A stretch of DNA of 64,000 nt from Sarcodiotheca gaudichaudii. Its lineage: Eukaryota; Rhodophyta; Florideophyceae; Gigartinales; Solieriaceae. This document shows, piece after piece, positions 1 to 8,308 of the stretch (position 1 is its first letter; every line of letters begins with the position of its first letter). The notes under the pieces are model-generated. The model did no database searches. It was not told the origin of the DNA and saw only the letters and a program-made list of their open reading frames with translations. Position numbers and translations under genes: made by a program. The stretch spans positions 229,131 through 293,130 of the forward strand of contig JAUKVZ010000005.1 of the NCBI GenBank assembly GCA_032355985.1, given 5' to 3'.

Positions 1-321
1 CTCATTGCGATTCTTCGGCGTGACGATGGGCGCGCGGCGCTCAGGCTTCGGAGGCGGCGTCGGCGTCGGCTCGGGCGGATCCAGCTCTGCCGTCGCGGCG
101 CCGGCCTGGAAGACCAGTTCATGCTCCAGTCCGGCGTCGCTTTCGCAATGCAGATCCGTGAATGACGAGCCGCCGGCGTAATCAAACGCCACGGGTGATT
201 CGGGGCAGATGGCGGCACGCGGCGCCGAGCGCCAGTCCTGCTGCGGGATCGCCTGCGAAGCGCCGGAAGGTGACGTTGTCTTGCGCGAAAAGAGGCCGCG
301 GATCTTCGAGAGCATGGTCAT
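1..321 (-). CDS. Partial hypothetical protein, runs off the window edge
   Basis: An open frame on the minus strand starts at ATG 321 (a second in-frame ATG lies at 315) and stays open through base 1, giving at least 107 residues. The N-terminus is basic (MTMLSKIRGLFSRK) and not a clear signal peptide. Residues about 75-100 are rich in Pro, Glu and Thr (PPEPTPTPPPKPERR) and look like a flexible linker. It is divergent from the BtuF-like gene, with 108 bases between the two starts. I do not recognise a family; the functional part probably lies beyond the edge. Confidence 0.55.
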   Translation of the reverse strand, partial: MTMLSKIRGLFSRKTTSPSGASQAIPQQDWRSAPRAAICPESPVAFDYAGGSSFTDLHCESDAGLEHELVFQAGAATAELDPPEPTPTPPPKPERRAPIVTPKNRNE

Positions 322-429
322 GGGAATCCGATCGTCATCGAGTGACAGCGACGGGCCATCGGTCGGCTTCGTCCGTCCTGATTACGTCGGCGTTCGGGCG
401 GCGAACGTCGCAGAATCTAGGATGACGGC

Positions 430-1332
430 ATGCGTCGACTCGGCCTGCCGGCATTGATCCTTGCGCTCGTCGTTTTTTCCTGCATTGGCTGTCGTGAGGC
501 ATCGCAGCAGCCGGGCGATTCACGAGACGACTCCGGCGGCGCCCCTCGCATCGTGGCGCTGAGCCCTGCCGTGGCGATCATGCTGCAGGATCTGGGCTGT
601 GCGGATCTGATCGTCGGGCGCCATTTTCACGATCTGGCGCTGGATGCATCGATTCCGGTCGTCGGCGATCAGTCGGGCATCGATTACGAGCGCCTGATTG
701 CGGTGAATCCGTCGCTCATCGTGCTGGAATGGGGTTCACAGCGGGCGATCCCGGATCAGCTCTCAGATCTGGCTGCGGATCGCGGGTGGAAGATTGTGAA
801 TCTTGAGCTTCTGACGCTTGATCAGATCCGGGATGGGATGAACCAGCTTGCGACGCACGTCGGCCGCCCCGAGGCCGAGCGGCGAGCAGAAGCGCTGAGC
901 GGGCGGATGGACGAGGTCTGGAGGGAGCAGCCTGATCTCGCTGAGCGTGCAGGGCGGACGCTGGCGCTCTTCTGGACGGATCCTGCGGGGGCGCCGGGGC
1001 CGGGATCGTTTCACTATCAGCTGCTGGAGCGCCTGGGAGTGCAGATGGCTCTGACGAAGGGAGCGGCGTATGTGACGCTCGATCCGGAGAGCGTTCGCAT
1101 GCTGGATCCGGATTCGATCCTGCTCTTCCTGCCTGGAGCTGCGGAATCCGACCCTGTCGCCCTGCTCGGCCCACTTTCGGACATCGGCCTTCGAGCGGTC
1201 AGGAACGGGCATGTGGGGGTCGTTCGCAGCGCGGACTGCCTGACGCCGAGCACTTCGATGATCGAGGTCGCATCGGAGATTGCGAATGTGATCGAAGGCT
1301 GGTCGACGACTGCCCCCGCGCTCGAAGATTGA
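430..1332 (+). CDS. BtuF/FecB-type ABC substrate-binding lipoprotein
   Basis: 300 residues. The N-terminus has a hydrophobic signal segment ending in Cys21 (SCIGC), consistent with a lipoprotein although the -3 residue is Cys rather than Leu. The mature part (PRIVALSPAVAIMLQDLG, then VGDQSGIDYERLIAVNPSLIV) is characteristic of the helical-backbone metal-receptor family that binds cobalamin, haem or ferric siderophores outside the inner membrane. No permease or ATPase partner lies beside it, so the ligand cannot be assigned. Start chosen at ATG 430, where the signal peptide begins; the gene stands alone. Confidence 0.8.
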   Translation: MRRLGLPALILALVVFSCIGCREASQQPGDSRDDSGGAPRIVALSPAVAIMLQDLGCADLIVGRHFHDLALDASIPVVGDQSGIDYERLIAVNPSLIVLEWGSQRAIPDQLSDLAADRGWKIVNLELLTLDQIRDGMNQLATHVGRPEAERRAEALSGRMDEVWREQPDLAERAGRTLALFWTDPAGAPGPGSFHYQLLERLGVQMALTKGAAYVTLDPESVRMLDPDSILLFLPGAAESDPVALLGPLSDIGLRAVRNGHVGVVRSADCLTPSTSMIEVASEIANVIEGWSTTAPALED

Positions 1333-1714
1333 CCATCTTGCCCATCTTGACTGGCAGACCAGATGGTTTCCGAAGCGTGTGAAATCTCCTGAACAACGGA
1401 CTTCTGCACCCGAATCCGGTGCTTTGATCTTGCAAGGCGGATCAGCCAGTGATAAACAACACATTAGGAAGGGTTCAAGTTCTTAGGAGGAACACGTCAC
1501 CCCTGCCTGACAACCGAGGCCATGGCTGCCTGTACTCATGTGCGCACCACTTGTGCTGTGCGCGGTGAGCGTTTCGGTTGGGTGGGATTTTTATCAAGTC
1601 TGTTTTGAGTTCAGCGTCAACGCATTACGCAGCATGCGTTGTTTGTGTGTGTATCTGGCGCAGGATTCTTTCTGTGTTGTCATCTGCAGATCTTTTCTTC
1701 TAGGAGGAAGAAAC
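1333..1714. other. Intergenic region with long 5' leader
   Basis: 382 bases without a convincing gene. A purine-rich Shine-Dalgarno-like block sits at 1485-1490 but no start codon follows at a usable distance. A short hairpin (AACGCA/TGCGTT) lies near 1619-1640. The real ribosome site (TAGGAGGAAG) is just before ATG 1715. The block GGAGGAACACGTCACCCC at 1486-1503 recurs with one base missing ahead of the PEP-CTERM gene that starts at 45363. Confidence 0.4.
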
Positions 1715-2350
1715 ATGTCGAAGGGCAAGATGGTTGTGGCCACTGCTGGCCTCGCAGCCGCATTCACCGCCGCTACCGCGAGCGGTAACATCGAGAAGTG
1801 GTACGACGGCGGCGGCGGCGCGATCAGCGACGCTGCTCCGCTGGTTTCCGAAGTTGTGGTCACCGATGACCTCGAGATCAAGGGCGTCAAGTCCTTCCAT
1901 CTCACCGGTCTGAACCACACGTGGGCTGGCGATCTCGTCATCACCCTCGAGCACGTCGACTCCGGCACGGCCGTCGACATCATGCACCGCGTTGGCGCCT
2001 CCACGGGCACCAGCTTTGACTTCGGTGACTCGTCCGACTTCTCGGGCGATTACTGGTTCGCCGACGGCGGCGCCGACCTCTGGGCCGCGGCAGCTGCCGC
2101 TCCGGGTTCCGCTGACGTCATTCCGTCCGACACCTACAACCCGTCGGGCTTCCTGAATGCCCCGTCGAGCCTTGCCGACTTCGTCGGTGAGTCGACGCTC
2201 GGCACGTGGCGCCTCACCGTGACGGACGTCAACGGTGGTGACTCCGGCGATCTGACCGGCTGGAGCGTCCACTTCAACACGGTTCCCGCTCCGGGCAGCG
2301 TTGCGCTGTTCGGTCTGGCCGGTCTGGCCGCGGGCCGTCGTCGTCGCTGA
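1715..2350 (+). CDS. Secreted P-domain protein with PEP-CTERM-like tail
   Basis: 211 residues from ATG 1715, which follows a strong AGGAGGAAG site; the frame is open further upstream but without a signal peptide. Residues 1-24 form a Sec signal. The body (SFHLTGLNHTWAGDLVITLEH and later GTWRLTVTDVNGGDSG with DLTGWSVHF) matches the proprotein-convertase P-domain, a beta-sandwich usually appended to secreted subtilases but here alone. The C-terminus is VPAPGSVALFGLAGLA followed by an Arg cluster, the tripartite PEP-CTERM form processed by exosortases. Ends in a strong terminator. Likely exported to the cell surface; molecular role unknown. Confidence 0.8.
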   Translation: MSKGKMVVATAGLAAAFTAATASGNIEKWYDGGGGAISDAAPLVSEVVVTDDLEIKGVKSFHLTGLNHTWAGDLVITLEHVDSGTAVDIMHRVGASTGTSFDFGDSSDFSGDYWFADGGADLWAAAAAAPGSADVIPSDTYNPSGFLNAPSSLADFVGESTLGTWRLTVTDVNGGDSGDLTGWSVHFNTVPAPGSVALFGLAGLAAGRRRR

Positions 2351-2388
2351 ATCGAATCTCGATTCGCACGATGATCAGCTTTGACTGA

Positions 2389-2428
2389 CAAGCCGGCCCC
2401 TTCGGGGGCCGGCTTTGTTTTTGTTTTG
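2389..2428 (+). terminator. Rho-independent terminator after the P-domain gene
   Basis: Perfect stem AAGCCGGCCCC / GGGGCCGGCTT around a TTCG loop, followed by TGTTTTTGTTTTG. Confidence 0.9.
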
Positions 2429-2498
2429 CGATTGAGTGCGTATCCTCCTCCTGGGGCATGGCGCCCCCATCCAATACTTGAGGGAGCAGCCATTCCGG

Positions 2499-3992
2499 AT
2501 GTTCGACAGCGCGCAGAATGAAAAGGAATACGAGCGCGGCAGGCAACTGCACTTCGAAGGGCGGCATGAGGAGGCGCTCGCGGTTTTCGCGCGACTGGCG
2601 AAACGCATGCCACGCCATGTCGGCTTGTGCGTGCTCACGGCGCGTGTCTACAAGGAGTTGGGCCAGCACGATGCGGCGCGCCGCAATTTCAACGCCGCGA
2701 TCAAGCTTCGACCGGAGGATCCCAAGTGTCACTGGGAGAAGGGCCGCCTGGAGTCGCTGCTGGGCAACTTTGAACAGGCGCATGCGTGTTTCGATGAGGC
2801 GATCAGGCTCGATCCTGCGGATGCGAGATTTGTGGCCGCCAAGGCGCAGCTCTTCGTCATCGAGGGCCGAAGCCAGGAGGCTCTGGATCTCGTTCGCCCG
2901 TTGATGGAGAGCGGGAAGTACATCCCCGGACTCCCGGGTGTGCTTGCTCGCCTGGCGCCGAAGTTTGATCTCTTCGATGAGGCGGAAGTGTCGCTGCGCC
3001 AGGCGATTGACGAAGGCGGCCTGGCAAACACAGGCATTGCAGGTCACTACTTCCAACTCGGCGGCCTGCTGGATAAGAAGGGCGACTATGACCGCGCATT
3101 TGAGGCGTACGAGCAGGCGAACAAGTTCAAGGGCGTGACAGCCGGCGAAGACGAGTCGCCTGAAGTGACAGATCGGGCGATCGCGGCATGGACCCCGAAC
3201 CGTCTGGAAGAGTTGCCGCACGCTCGCGTGAAGACTGACGTGCCGGTGTTCATTGTCGGCATGGCTCGATCGGGAACGAGCCTTGTCGAGCAGATCCTGT
3301 CGAGCCACCCCGAGGCGCATGGCGCCGGTGAGCGTGAATGGATCACGGAGATTTCAGGCGGCCTTCAACGCGAAGGAGGCGGCGACGGCTGTGTGCTCAC
3401 AGAGTTCGGCGCCGTGACCCAGCCCTCCGTCGACAGGGCCAGTCGTGAGTATCTGAAGCGACTCCGGAATGAAGCGCGATCCGCGAAGAGAATCACGGAC
3501 AAGATGCCGTACAACTTCAGGCATCTCGGAACGATCTCGCTCCTTTTTCCCGAGGCGAAGATCATTCACTGCATGCGCCATCCGCTGGACACTTCCCTTT
3601 CGTGTTACTTCATCAATTTTGCGACGCTGAATCGATACAGCTACGACCTGGAGTCGATCGCCAGCTTCTATCGCGATTACGTCCGGCTCATGGAGCACTG
3701 GAATCGCGTGCTGGACATTGACATCCTCGATGTGCGCTATGAGGACATGGTGGCGGATCAGGAGGCGATGAGCCGCCGGATCGTGGATCACATCGGGCTC
3801 GAATGGTCCGATGAGTGCCTCCGCTTCTACGAGAGCAAGCGCGTCACGCTGACGGCGAGTAATGAGCAGGTGCGTCAGCCGATCTACCGAAGCTCCATGC
3901 GTCGTCACGAGAAATATGAGGCCCATATCGGCGTGCTTCGGGAAGGCCTGCCGGATATCGTCGCCGACTACGAAGCGACCAGCGAAGTCTAA
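2499..3992 (+). CDS. TPR-domain sulfotransferase
   Basis: 497 residues from ATG 2499. A longer frame begins at 2436 but its first residues would sit directly behind the preceding terminator and look non-coding; GAGGGAG at 2480-2486 suits 2499. Residues about 10-220 are TPR repeats (for example NFNAAIKLRPEDPKCHWEKG). The C-terminal half is a PAPS-dependent sulfotransferase domain: 5'-phosphosulfate loop VGMARSGTSLVEQIL at about 250, the AHGAGEREW segment, and the later RYEDMV segment. Such fusions transfer sulfate from PAPS to protein or glycan acceptors; the acceptor is unknown. Predicted cytoplasmic as read. Confidence 0.88.
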   Translation: MFDSAQNEKEYERGRQLHFEGRHEEALAVFARLAKRMPRHVGLCVLTARVYKELGQHDAARRNFNAAIKLRPEDPKCHWEKGRLESLLGNFEQAHACFDEAIRLDPADARFVAAKAQLFVIEGRSQEALDLVRPLMESGKYIPGLPGVLARLAPKFDLFDEAEVSLRQAIDEGGLANTGIAGHYFQLGGLLDKKGDYDRAFEAYEQANKFKGVTAGEDESPEVTDRAIAAWTPNRLEELPHARVKTDVPVFIVGMARSGTSLVEQILSSHPEAHGAGEREWITEISGGLQREGGGDGCVLTEFGAVTQPSVDRASREYLKRLRNEARSAKRITDKMPYNFRHLGTISLLFPEAKIIHCMRHPLDTSLSCYFINFATLNRYSYDLESIASFYRDYVRLMEHWNRVLDIDILDVRYEDMVADQEAMSRRIVDHIGLEWSDECLRFYESKRVTLTASNEQVRQPIYRSSMRRHEKYEAHIGVLREGLPDIVADYEATSEV

Positions 3993-4078
3993 ATCCCTGC
4001 CTTCCGGCCGATAAAGTCCGAAGCGGAATCCGGCGCCCTCAGGGCAATACAGGATCGATTCACGCGTTTGACCTGTGG

Positions 4079-4687
4079 ATGAGGCCAATGAACCTCGACT
4101 GCCACCGCGATGAGCATGCGGACCTGGCCGCCTTGATCAGCGCGGCGAGCGCGGGCGATGGCGGCGCGTGGCGTGCGTTGATCGATCTGTACTGGAGACG
4201 GGTCTTCGCGCTCGCCCGATCCCGACGCCTCAGTGAGGAGCTTGCCGAGGAGATCACGCAGTCGGTGTTCGTGACGGTTGCGGAGTCCTTTGCGTCGAAG
4301 GGGTATCAGGAGGCGGGGCGATTTGAGCCCTGGCTGTTTCGCATCGCGATGAATCGAATTCGCGATGAGATGCGGCGCGTCGCCCGACATGCGACACCGA
4401 CGGATCCGATGGTGATGCGAGATGCAAGCGTCGCCGCGACTCCGGAGGAAGGCGCCGATTCGACGGAGCTGGCGCGGCTTCGCGGCGCCGTGGCGGAGCT
4501 GGGCGAGTCTGATCGGGAGATCATCGAGTTGCGACATCATGCGGGGATGAGTTTCAAGGACATTGCCGAACTTCTGGATGAGCCGATGGGCACGTTGCTC
4601 GCCCGGCATCATCGGGCGCTTCGGAAACTGCGGGAGGCGCTGGAATCCGAACCGGCGCCGACTGGAAAAAGGGCTGGCCAGGCATGA
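4079..4687 (+). CDS. ECF-type sigma-70 family RNA polymerase sigma factor
   Basis: Up to 202 residues. Region 2 is visible (ALIDLYWRRVFALARSR, then EEITQSVFVTVAE and FEPWLFRIAMNRIRDEMRR), as is region 4 (LGESDREIIELRHHAGMSFK, DIAELLDEPMGTLLARHHRA). ATG 4088 (MNLDCHRD) is an alternative start with GGATGAGG three bases upstream; neither start has an ideal site. The stop overlaps the next gene by four bases (ATGA), so it is translationally coupled to a membrane protein that probably holds it inactive. Confidence 0.87.
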   Translation: MRPMNLDCHRDEHADLAALISAASAGDGGAWRALIDLYWRRVFALARSRRLSEELAEEITQSVFVTVAESFASKGYQEAGRFEPWLFRIAMNRIRDEMRRVARHATPTDPMVMRDASVAATPEEGADSTELARLRGAVAELGESDREIIELRHHAGMSFKDIAELLDEPMGTLLARHHRALRKLREALESEPAPTGKRAGQA

Positions 4688-5169
4688 CACACGACATGCA
4701 CAACACACCGAACGAAAGTGACCATGGGCGCACGCCTCAGGATCTTGAGGCGATCGAAGCGTCACTTGATCGACTTGGAGCATCGGAGCGTCATGCTCCG
4801 GATGAAGGCGTGGCGGATCGCATCTTTGACTCCACGTCGAAGCTGCTGGTCGAGCCGGCGCCTCGGCTTTCGATAGTGAGCGTCCATCGCAGCGGCTGGC
4901 TTCGCGCGGCCGCCGCACTCGCCCTGCTGGCCACCGCCGGATTCATCGGCATCCGTGTGATGTCGCAAGGAGCTTCCCAATCCGAAACGCAGGTCGAGCT
5001 GGCTTCGCTCGAAGCAGAGCTGGAGGAGCTTGCGTATCTCGATGAGCAGTGGTCCAGCTTCGCAGCGGTTGAAGTCGCCGGCCTGCATGAGCAGATCGAC
5101 ACGCTCGACGCATCGCTGGAGAACCTCTGGTCGGCCAGCGAGCCCCCGCTTGAAGAGGAGTCGCTGTGA
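4684..5169 (+). CDS. Single-pass membrane protein, probable anti-sigma factor
   Basis: 161 residues. Layout is typical of anti-sigma factors: an acidic cytoplasmic N-terminus (1-70), one transmembrane helix at about 72-92 (RAAAALALLATAGFIGIRVM) and an outer segment rich in Glu, Leu and Ala that should form a coiled coil (ASLEAELEELAYLDEQ). No zinc HxxxCxxC motif is seen, so it is not a ZAS-type anti-sigma. The function is inferred mainly from its four-base overlap with the sigma gene and from topology. It also overlaps the following gene by one base (TGATG). Confidence 0.65.
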   Translation: MTHDMHNTPNESDHGRTPQDLEAIEASLDRLGASERHAPDEGVADRIFDSTSKLLVEPAPRLSIVSVHRSGWLRAAAALALLATAGFIGIRVMSQGASQSETQVELASLEAELEELAYLDEQWSSFAAVEVAGLHEQIDTLDASLENLWSASEPPLEEESL

Positions 5170-6038
5170 TGCGCATCGCACCCATGCTGGCCATGTTGGT
5201 TGTCGTCGGCGCCGTGGCGATGGAGGCGCCCGCGCAGCGTGAGCGCCCGACTGCGGACGCTGCCCCTGCGTCCGATCAGGAGAGCGCTGAGCGACTGCGC
5301 TCTCGCCTGTCGCAGGAGCTTGAGCGCCTCGACGCTGAGCGCTCCCGGATCGAAGCGGGACTGCGGCGTCTTGAGGCTGGCGATGCTCCTGCAGAAGTTC
5401 GCCGTTCGCTGGCGCCGCCTGAGCGCAGCAGTCGCGAGGATCGGCCGGATGATCGACCGGGACGAGGGCGGGCGACCAGCGAGCTGACGGATGCCGATGT
5501 GCCTCGCATGCTGACTGTGCTGCGAGAGACGAATCCGCCCATGTACGAGCGGATCGCGACGGCGATGGAGCGCGACCCGGAGCGAGCGCGGGAGTTTCTT
5601 GCGCGAGCCTGGCCGCGCGTCGCTGAGCTTGTGCAGTTGCGCGAGGATGATCCTGAGGAGTATCGGCATCGCGTCAACATGTTTCGCGTGAATCGGGAGA
5701 TCTTCCTGACGGCCGGGCGATATGTTCGAGCGGAGCGCGAAGGCGCGGACGCCACCGAGCTCACGATCTTGCGGGATGAGCTTGAGGCGCTCGTCGACCA
5801 GCAGTTGAGCACACGGCTCAAGGCGCAGGAGCGAGCCCTTGGACAGGCTCGTGAGCGGCTCCAGGAAATCGAAGGCGAGATTGACGATCTCACGGAGCGC
5901 CGGCAGGAGGTCATCGATGTGCGCGTCGATGAGATCCTTCGTCGCGCCGGTGAGCGTCCCGATCGATGGCGCCCGGATGAGAAGCGCGAAGGCGAGCCCG
6001 GCGAACGCCGGCGCGAGCGAAGAGGGCCACCTCGCTGA
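5169..6038 (+). CDS. Exported coiled-coil protein of the sigma operon
   Basis: 289 residues. A signal peptide of about 24 residues (MRIAPMLAMLVVVGAVAMEAPAQ) is followed by an Arg/Glu-rich helical protein with coiled-coil heptads at about 30-65 (LRSRLSQELERLDAERSRI) and again at about 200-260. It resembles periplasmic sensor or chaperone-like partners of ECF systems only in general form; no named domain is recognised. Start is ATG 5169, overlapping the anti-sigma stop; a GTG one codon earlier is possible. The three genes form one operon. Confidence 0.7.
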   Translation: MRIAPMLAMLVVVGAVAMEAPAQRERPTADAAPASDQESAERLRSRLSQELERLDAERSRIEAGLRRLEAGDAPAEVRRSLAPPERSSREDRPDDRPGRGRATSELTDADVPRMLTVLRETNPPMYERIATAMERDPERAREFLARAWPRVAELVQLREDDPEEYRHRVNMFRVNREIFLTAGRYVRAEREGADATELTILRDELEALVDQQLSTRLKAQERALGQARERLQEIEGEIDDLTERRQEVIDVRVDEILRRAGERPDRWRPDEKREGEPGERRRERRGPPR

Positions 6039-6092
6039 TCACGACATTCGGGAGTCGCCGCTATTTCGGCGAATCGCCTATCCTCGTACACC

Positions 6093-7118
6093 ATGAGCGA
6101 GGAGTACGTCTCAGCGCTGCAGGCGGATGGTGTCACGCGGGACAATCCGCTGACGCGATCGTTCGCCGGCATTCTTGGCATGATCGTGCTGCTGGTCGTG
6201 GCGGCGCCGTGCGTGATCACTTTGCCCTGGACGCTTGGTCTCATGGGATCGGATGTCGCGCCATACAAGCGGCAGGATCTCAACGCCGTCAATCTGCCGC
6301 CGAGCTTGCTGCCGGTTGAAGTGACGCCCGCCGAATCGGGATCGCCTGATGATGGCGTCGAGCGTGAAGCGATTAAACGCTGGCGGCTCTTCGGCACGGA
6401 CAATCTCGGTCGCGATCTCTTCGTTCGATGTCTTGCCGGTGGCGGTGTGTCGATCGGCGTCGGGCTGTGTGCGGCGCTGATCAGCGTCTTCATCGGCGCG
6501 ACGTATGGCGCGATTTCCGGCTACTTCGGCGGACGCATCGACGCGTTGATGATGCGCATCGTCGATGTGTTGTACGGCTTGCCTTACATCCTGTTGGTCG
6601 TGCTGCTGGCCGTCGCCATGGACGCCATCATCGATTCGTATGGTCCGGATCGGATGAGCGAGACGGGGCACATCGCCGTCAATGTGGCGACACTGCTCGT
6701 GGCGATCGGCGGCGTGAGTTGGCTGACCATGGCTCGGGTGATCCGTGGACAGGTGCTGAGCTTGCGCAATCAGCCCTTCATGGAGGCAGCTCGCGCGATG
6801 GGCTTGCCGCTTCGAAGGCAGTTCACGCGTCATCTGCTGCCCAATCTGCTCGGGCCGATCATCGTCTATGCGACGCTGACGGTGCCGCAGGCGATTCTGC
6901 AGGAGTCATTCCTCAGTTTTCTCGGCATTGGCATCCGTCCCCCGCTGCCATCATGGGGCAATCTCGCGGCTGACGGGCTGAGCGAGATGAACACGGTGGA
7001 TCCGCACTGGTGGCTGCTGCTCTTTCCTTCGATTCTGCTGGCGGCGACGCTGCTGTCGCTGAACTTCGTGGGCGAAGGGCTGCGCGAGGCGTTCGATCCG
7101 AAAAGGGCGAGGCAATAG
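6093..7118 (+). CDS. Oligopeptide/dipeptide ABC transporter permease (OppC/DppC type)
   Basis: 341 residues. One N-terminal transmembrane helix (about 25-48), a periplasmic stretch, then the FGTDNLGRDLFVRCL motif that precedes the BPD_transp_1 core in OppC/DppC proteins. The EAA loop is EAARAMGLPLRRQFTRHLLP at about 232. It moves peptides or other solutes into the cell with the ATPase encoded three bases downstream. No OppB permease, binding protein or second ATPase is present in this window, so the transporter is incomplete here. Confidence 0.9.
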   Translation: MSEEYVSALQADGVTRDNPLTRSFAGILGMIVLLVVAAPCVITLPWTLGLMGSDVAPYKRQDLNAVNLPPSLLPVEVTPAESGSPDDGVEREAIKRWRLFGTDNLGRDLFVRCLAGGGVSIGVGLCAALISVFIGATYGAISGYFGGRIDALMMRIVDVLYGLPYILLVVLLAVAMDAIIDSYGPDRMSETGHIAVNVATLLVAIGGVSWLTMARVIRGQVLSLRNQPFMEAARAMGLPLRRQFTRHLLPNLLGPIIVYATLTVPQAILQESFLSFLGIGIRPPLPSWGNLAADGLSEMNTVDPHWWLLLFPSILLAATLLSLNFVGEGLREAFDPKRARQ

Positions 7119-7121
7119 CGC

Positions 7122-8297
7122 ATGGGCGAAACGGCAACCATCGAGGAGCGCCCAGCGCCAAGTCTCGATCGCCTGTGGCGTCGCGGTGATCTGCTCGGGA
7201 TCAACGGGCTTGCCGTGTCCTTTGCCAATGGTCGCAAGAGGCCGCGGGTGCGGGCTGTCGAACACGTCAGCTTCGCGGTGCAGGAGCAGCAGACGGTTGG
7301 CGTCGTGGGCGAATCCGGTTGCGGAAAATCCGTGACGGCGTTCAGCGTGCTTGGCCTGCTGCCGCCGGGCTCGGCGCGTGTGGATGCGGGAGAGATCGCC
7401 TTGCGCTGGCGCGGGCAGCCGCTTGATCTGCTGCACGTCAAGCCGGAGCGCATGCGGAAGATCCGTGGCGATCGGATCGCCATGATCTTCCAGGAGCCGA
7501 TGACGAGCCTCAATCCGGTGCTCTCCATCGGCGATCAGCTCTGCGAAGCGGTGCTGCTGCATCGAAAAGTGAGTCGTCGCGTGGCGCGGGACATTGCGGT
7601 GATGTCGCTCAAGGAAGTCGGCATCGCCAACGCGGCCAAACGTATGCGGCAGCCTCCGCATCAGTTTTCCGGCGGCATGCGGCAGCGCGTGATGATCGCG
7701 ATGGCGCTGGCCTGCCGTCCCGATCTGCTGATCGCGGACGAGCCGACGACTGCGCTGGATGTGACGATCCAGGCGCAGATTCTCGAACTGCTGAATGAAG
7801 TGCAGCGACAGCGTCGTATGAGCGTGCTGCTCATCTCGCATGATCTGGGTGTCATCTCGGGAGCGGCGGACGCCGTGTGTGTGATGTATGGCGGGCGCGT
7901 CGTGGAGTTTGCGCGCGTCGATCAGATCTTCGAGGCGCCGATGCATCCGTATACGAAAGCGCTGATTTATGCGGCGCCGGTGATGGGCAAGCACAGTGAG
8001 CGACTGGCGACCGTGCGCACGCTGGTGACATCGACGCCCGAACCGGCGCCGGCGCTGCGGGCGCGAGAGCTTCATCCATGGTGGCCATGGGCCGATGCCC
8101 CGGCTGGTCTGCATCCGGGCGCCGGTGCGGCGTCTGATTATGCGCTTGTTGAGGTGACGCCCTCGCACTGGGTTGGCGTCTGGCGCACCGAAGGGGCGGC
8201 TGAGATAGAGCCGACGATGCCGCGCATTGAAGCCGGCGCGAATCCGCTTGCTGATTCCGCGAAGAAGAGCGGCGACAGGAACGCGAGTTCCGCTTAG
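7122..8297 (+). CDS. Oligopeptide/dipeptide ABC transporter ATP-binding protein (OppD/DppD type)
   Basis: 391 residues. Walker [10 protein letters not shown] at about 64, signature FSGGMRQRV at about 181, Walker [13 protein letters not shown] at about 204, and the H-loop in [10 protein letters not shown]. The C-terminal part follows the Opp/Dpp pattern (HPYTKAL) but continues for about 110 residues without the usual Cys-rich tail. It begins three bases after the permease stop, so the two are co-translated. The long C-terminal extension ([10 protein letters not shown]-like, low complexity) has no assigned role. Confidence 0.9.
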   Translation: MGETATIEERPAPSLDRLWRRGDLLGINGLAVSFANGRKRPRVRAVEHVSFAVQEQQTVGVVGESGCGKSVTAFSVLGLLPPGSARVDAGEIALRWRGQPLDLLHVKPERMRKIRGDRIAMIFQEPMTSLNPVLSIGDQLCEAVLLHRKVSRRVARDIAVMSLKEVGIANAAKRMRQPPHQFSGGMRQRVMIAMALACRPDLLIADEPTTALDVTIQAQILELLNEVQRQRRMSVLLISHDLGVISGAADAVCVMYGGRVVEFARVDQIFEAPMHPYTKALIYAAPVMGKHSERLATVRTLVTSTPEPAPALRARELHPWWPWADAPAGLHPGAGAASDYALVEVTPSHWVGVWRTEGAAEIEPTMPRIEAGANPLADSAKKSGDRNASSA

Positions 8298-8308
8298 ACT
8301 CGTGTGTC

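Noticed and set aside
1538-1714. N-terminal extension of the P-domain protein from an upstream start.
   Set aside because: Cys-rich and unlike a signal peptide; the strong ribosome site and signal peptide start at 1715.
5276-6493. Long minus-strand frame rich in Ser and Arg, opposite the coiled-coil and permease genes.
   Set aside because: Composition is typical of antisense to GC-rich coding DNA, and it would cross two well-supported plus-strand genes.
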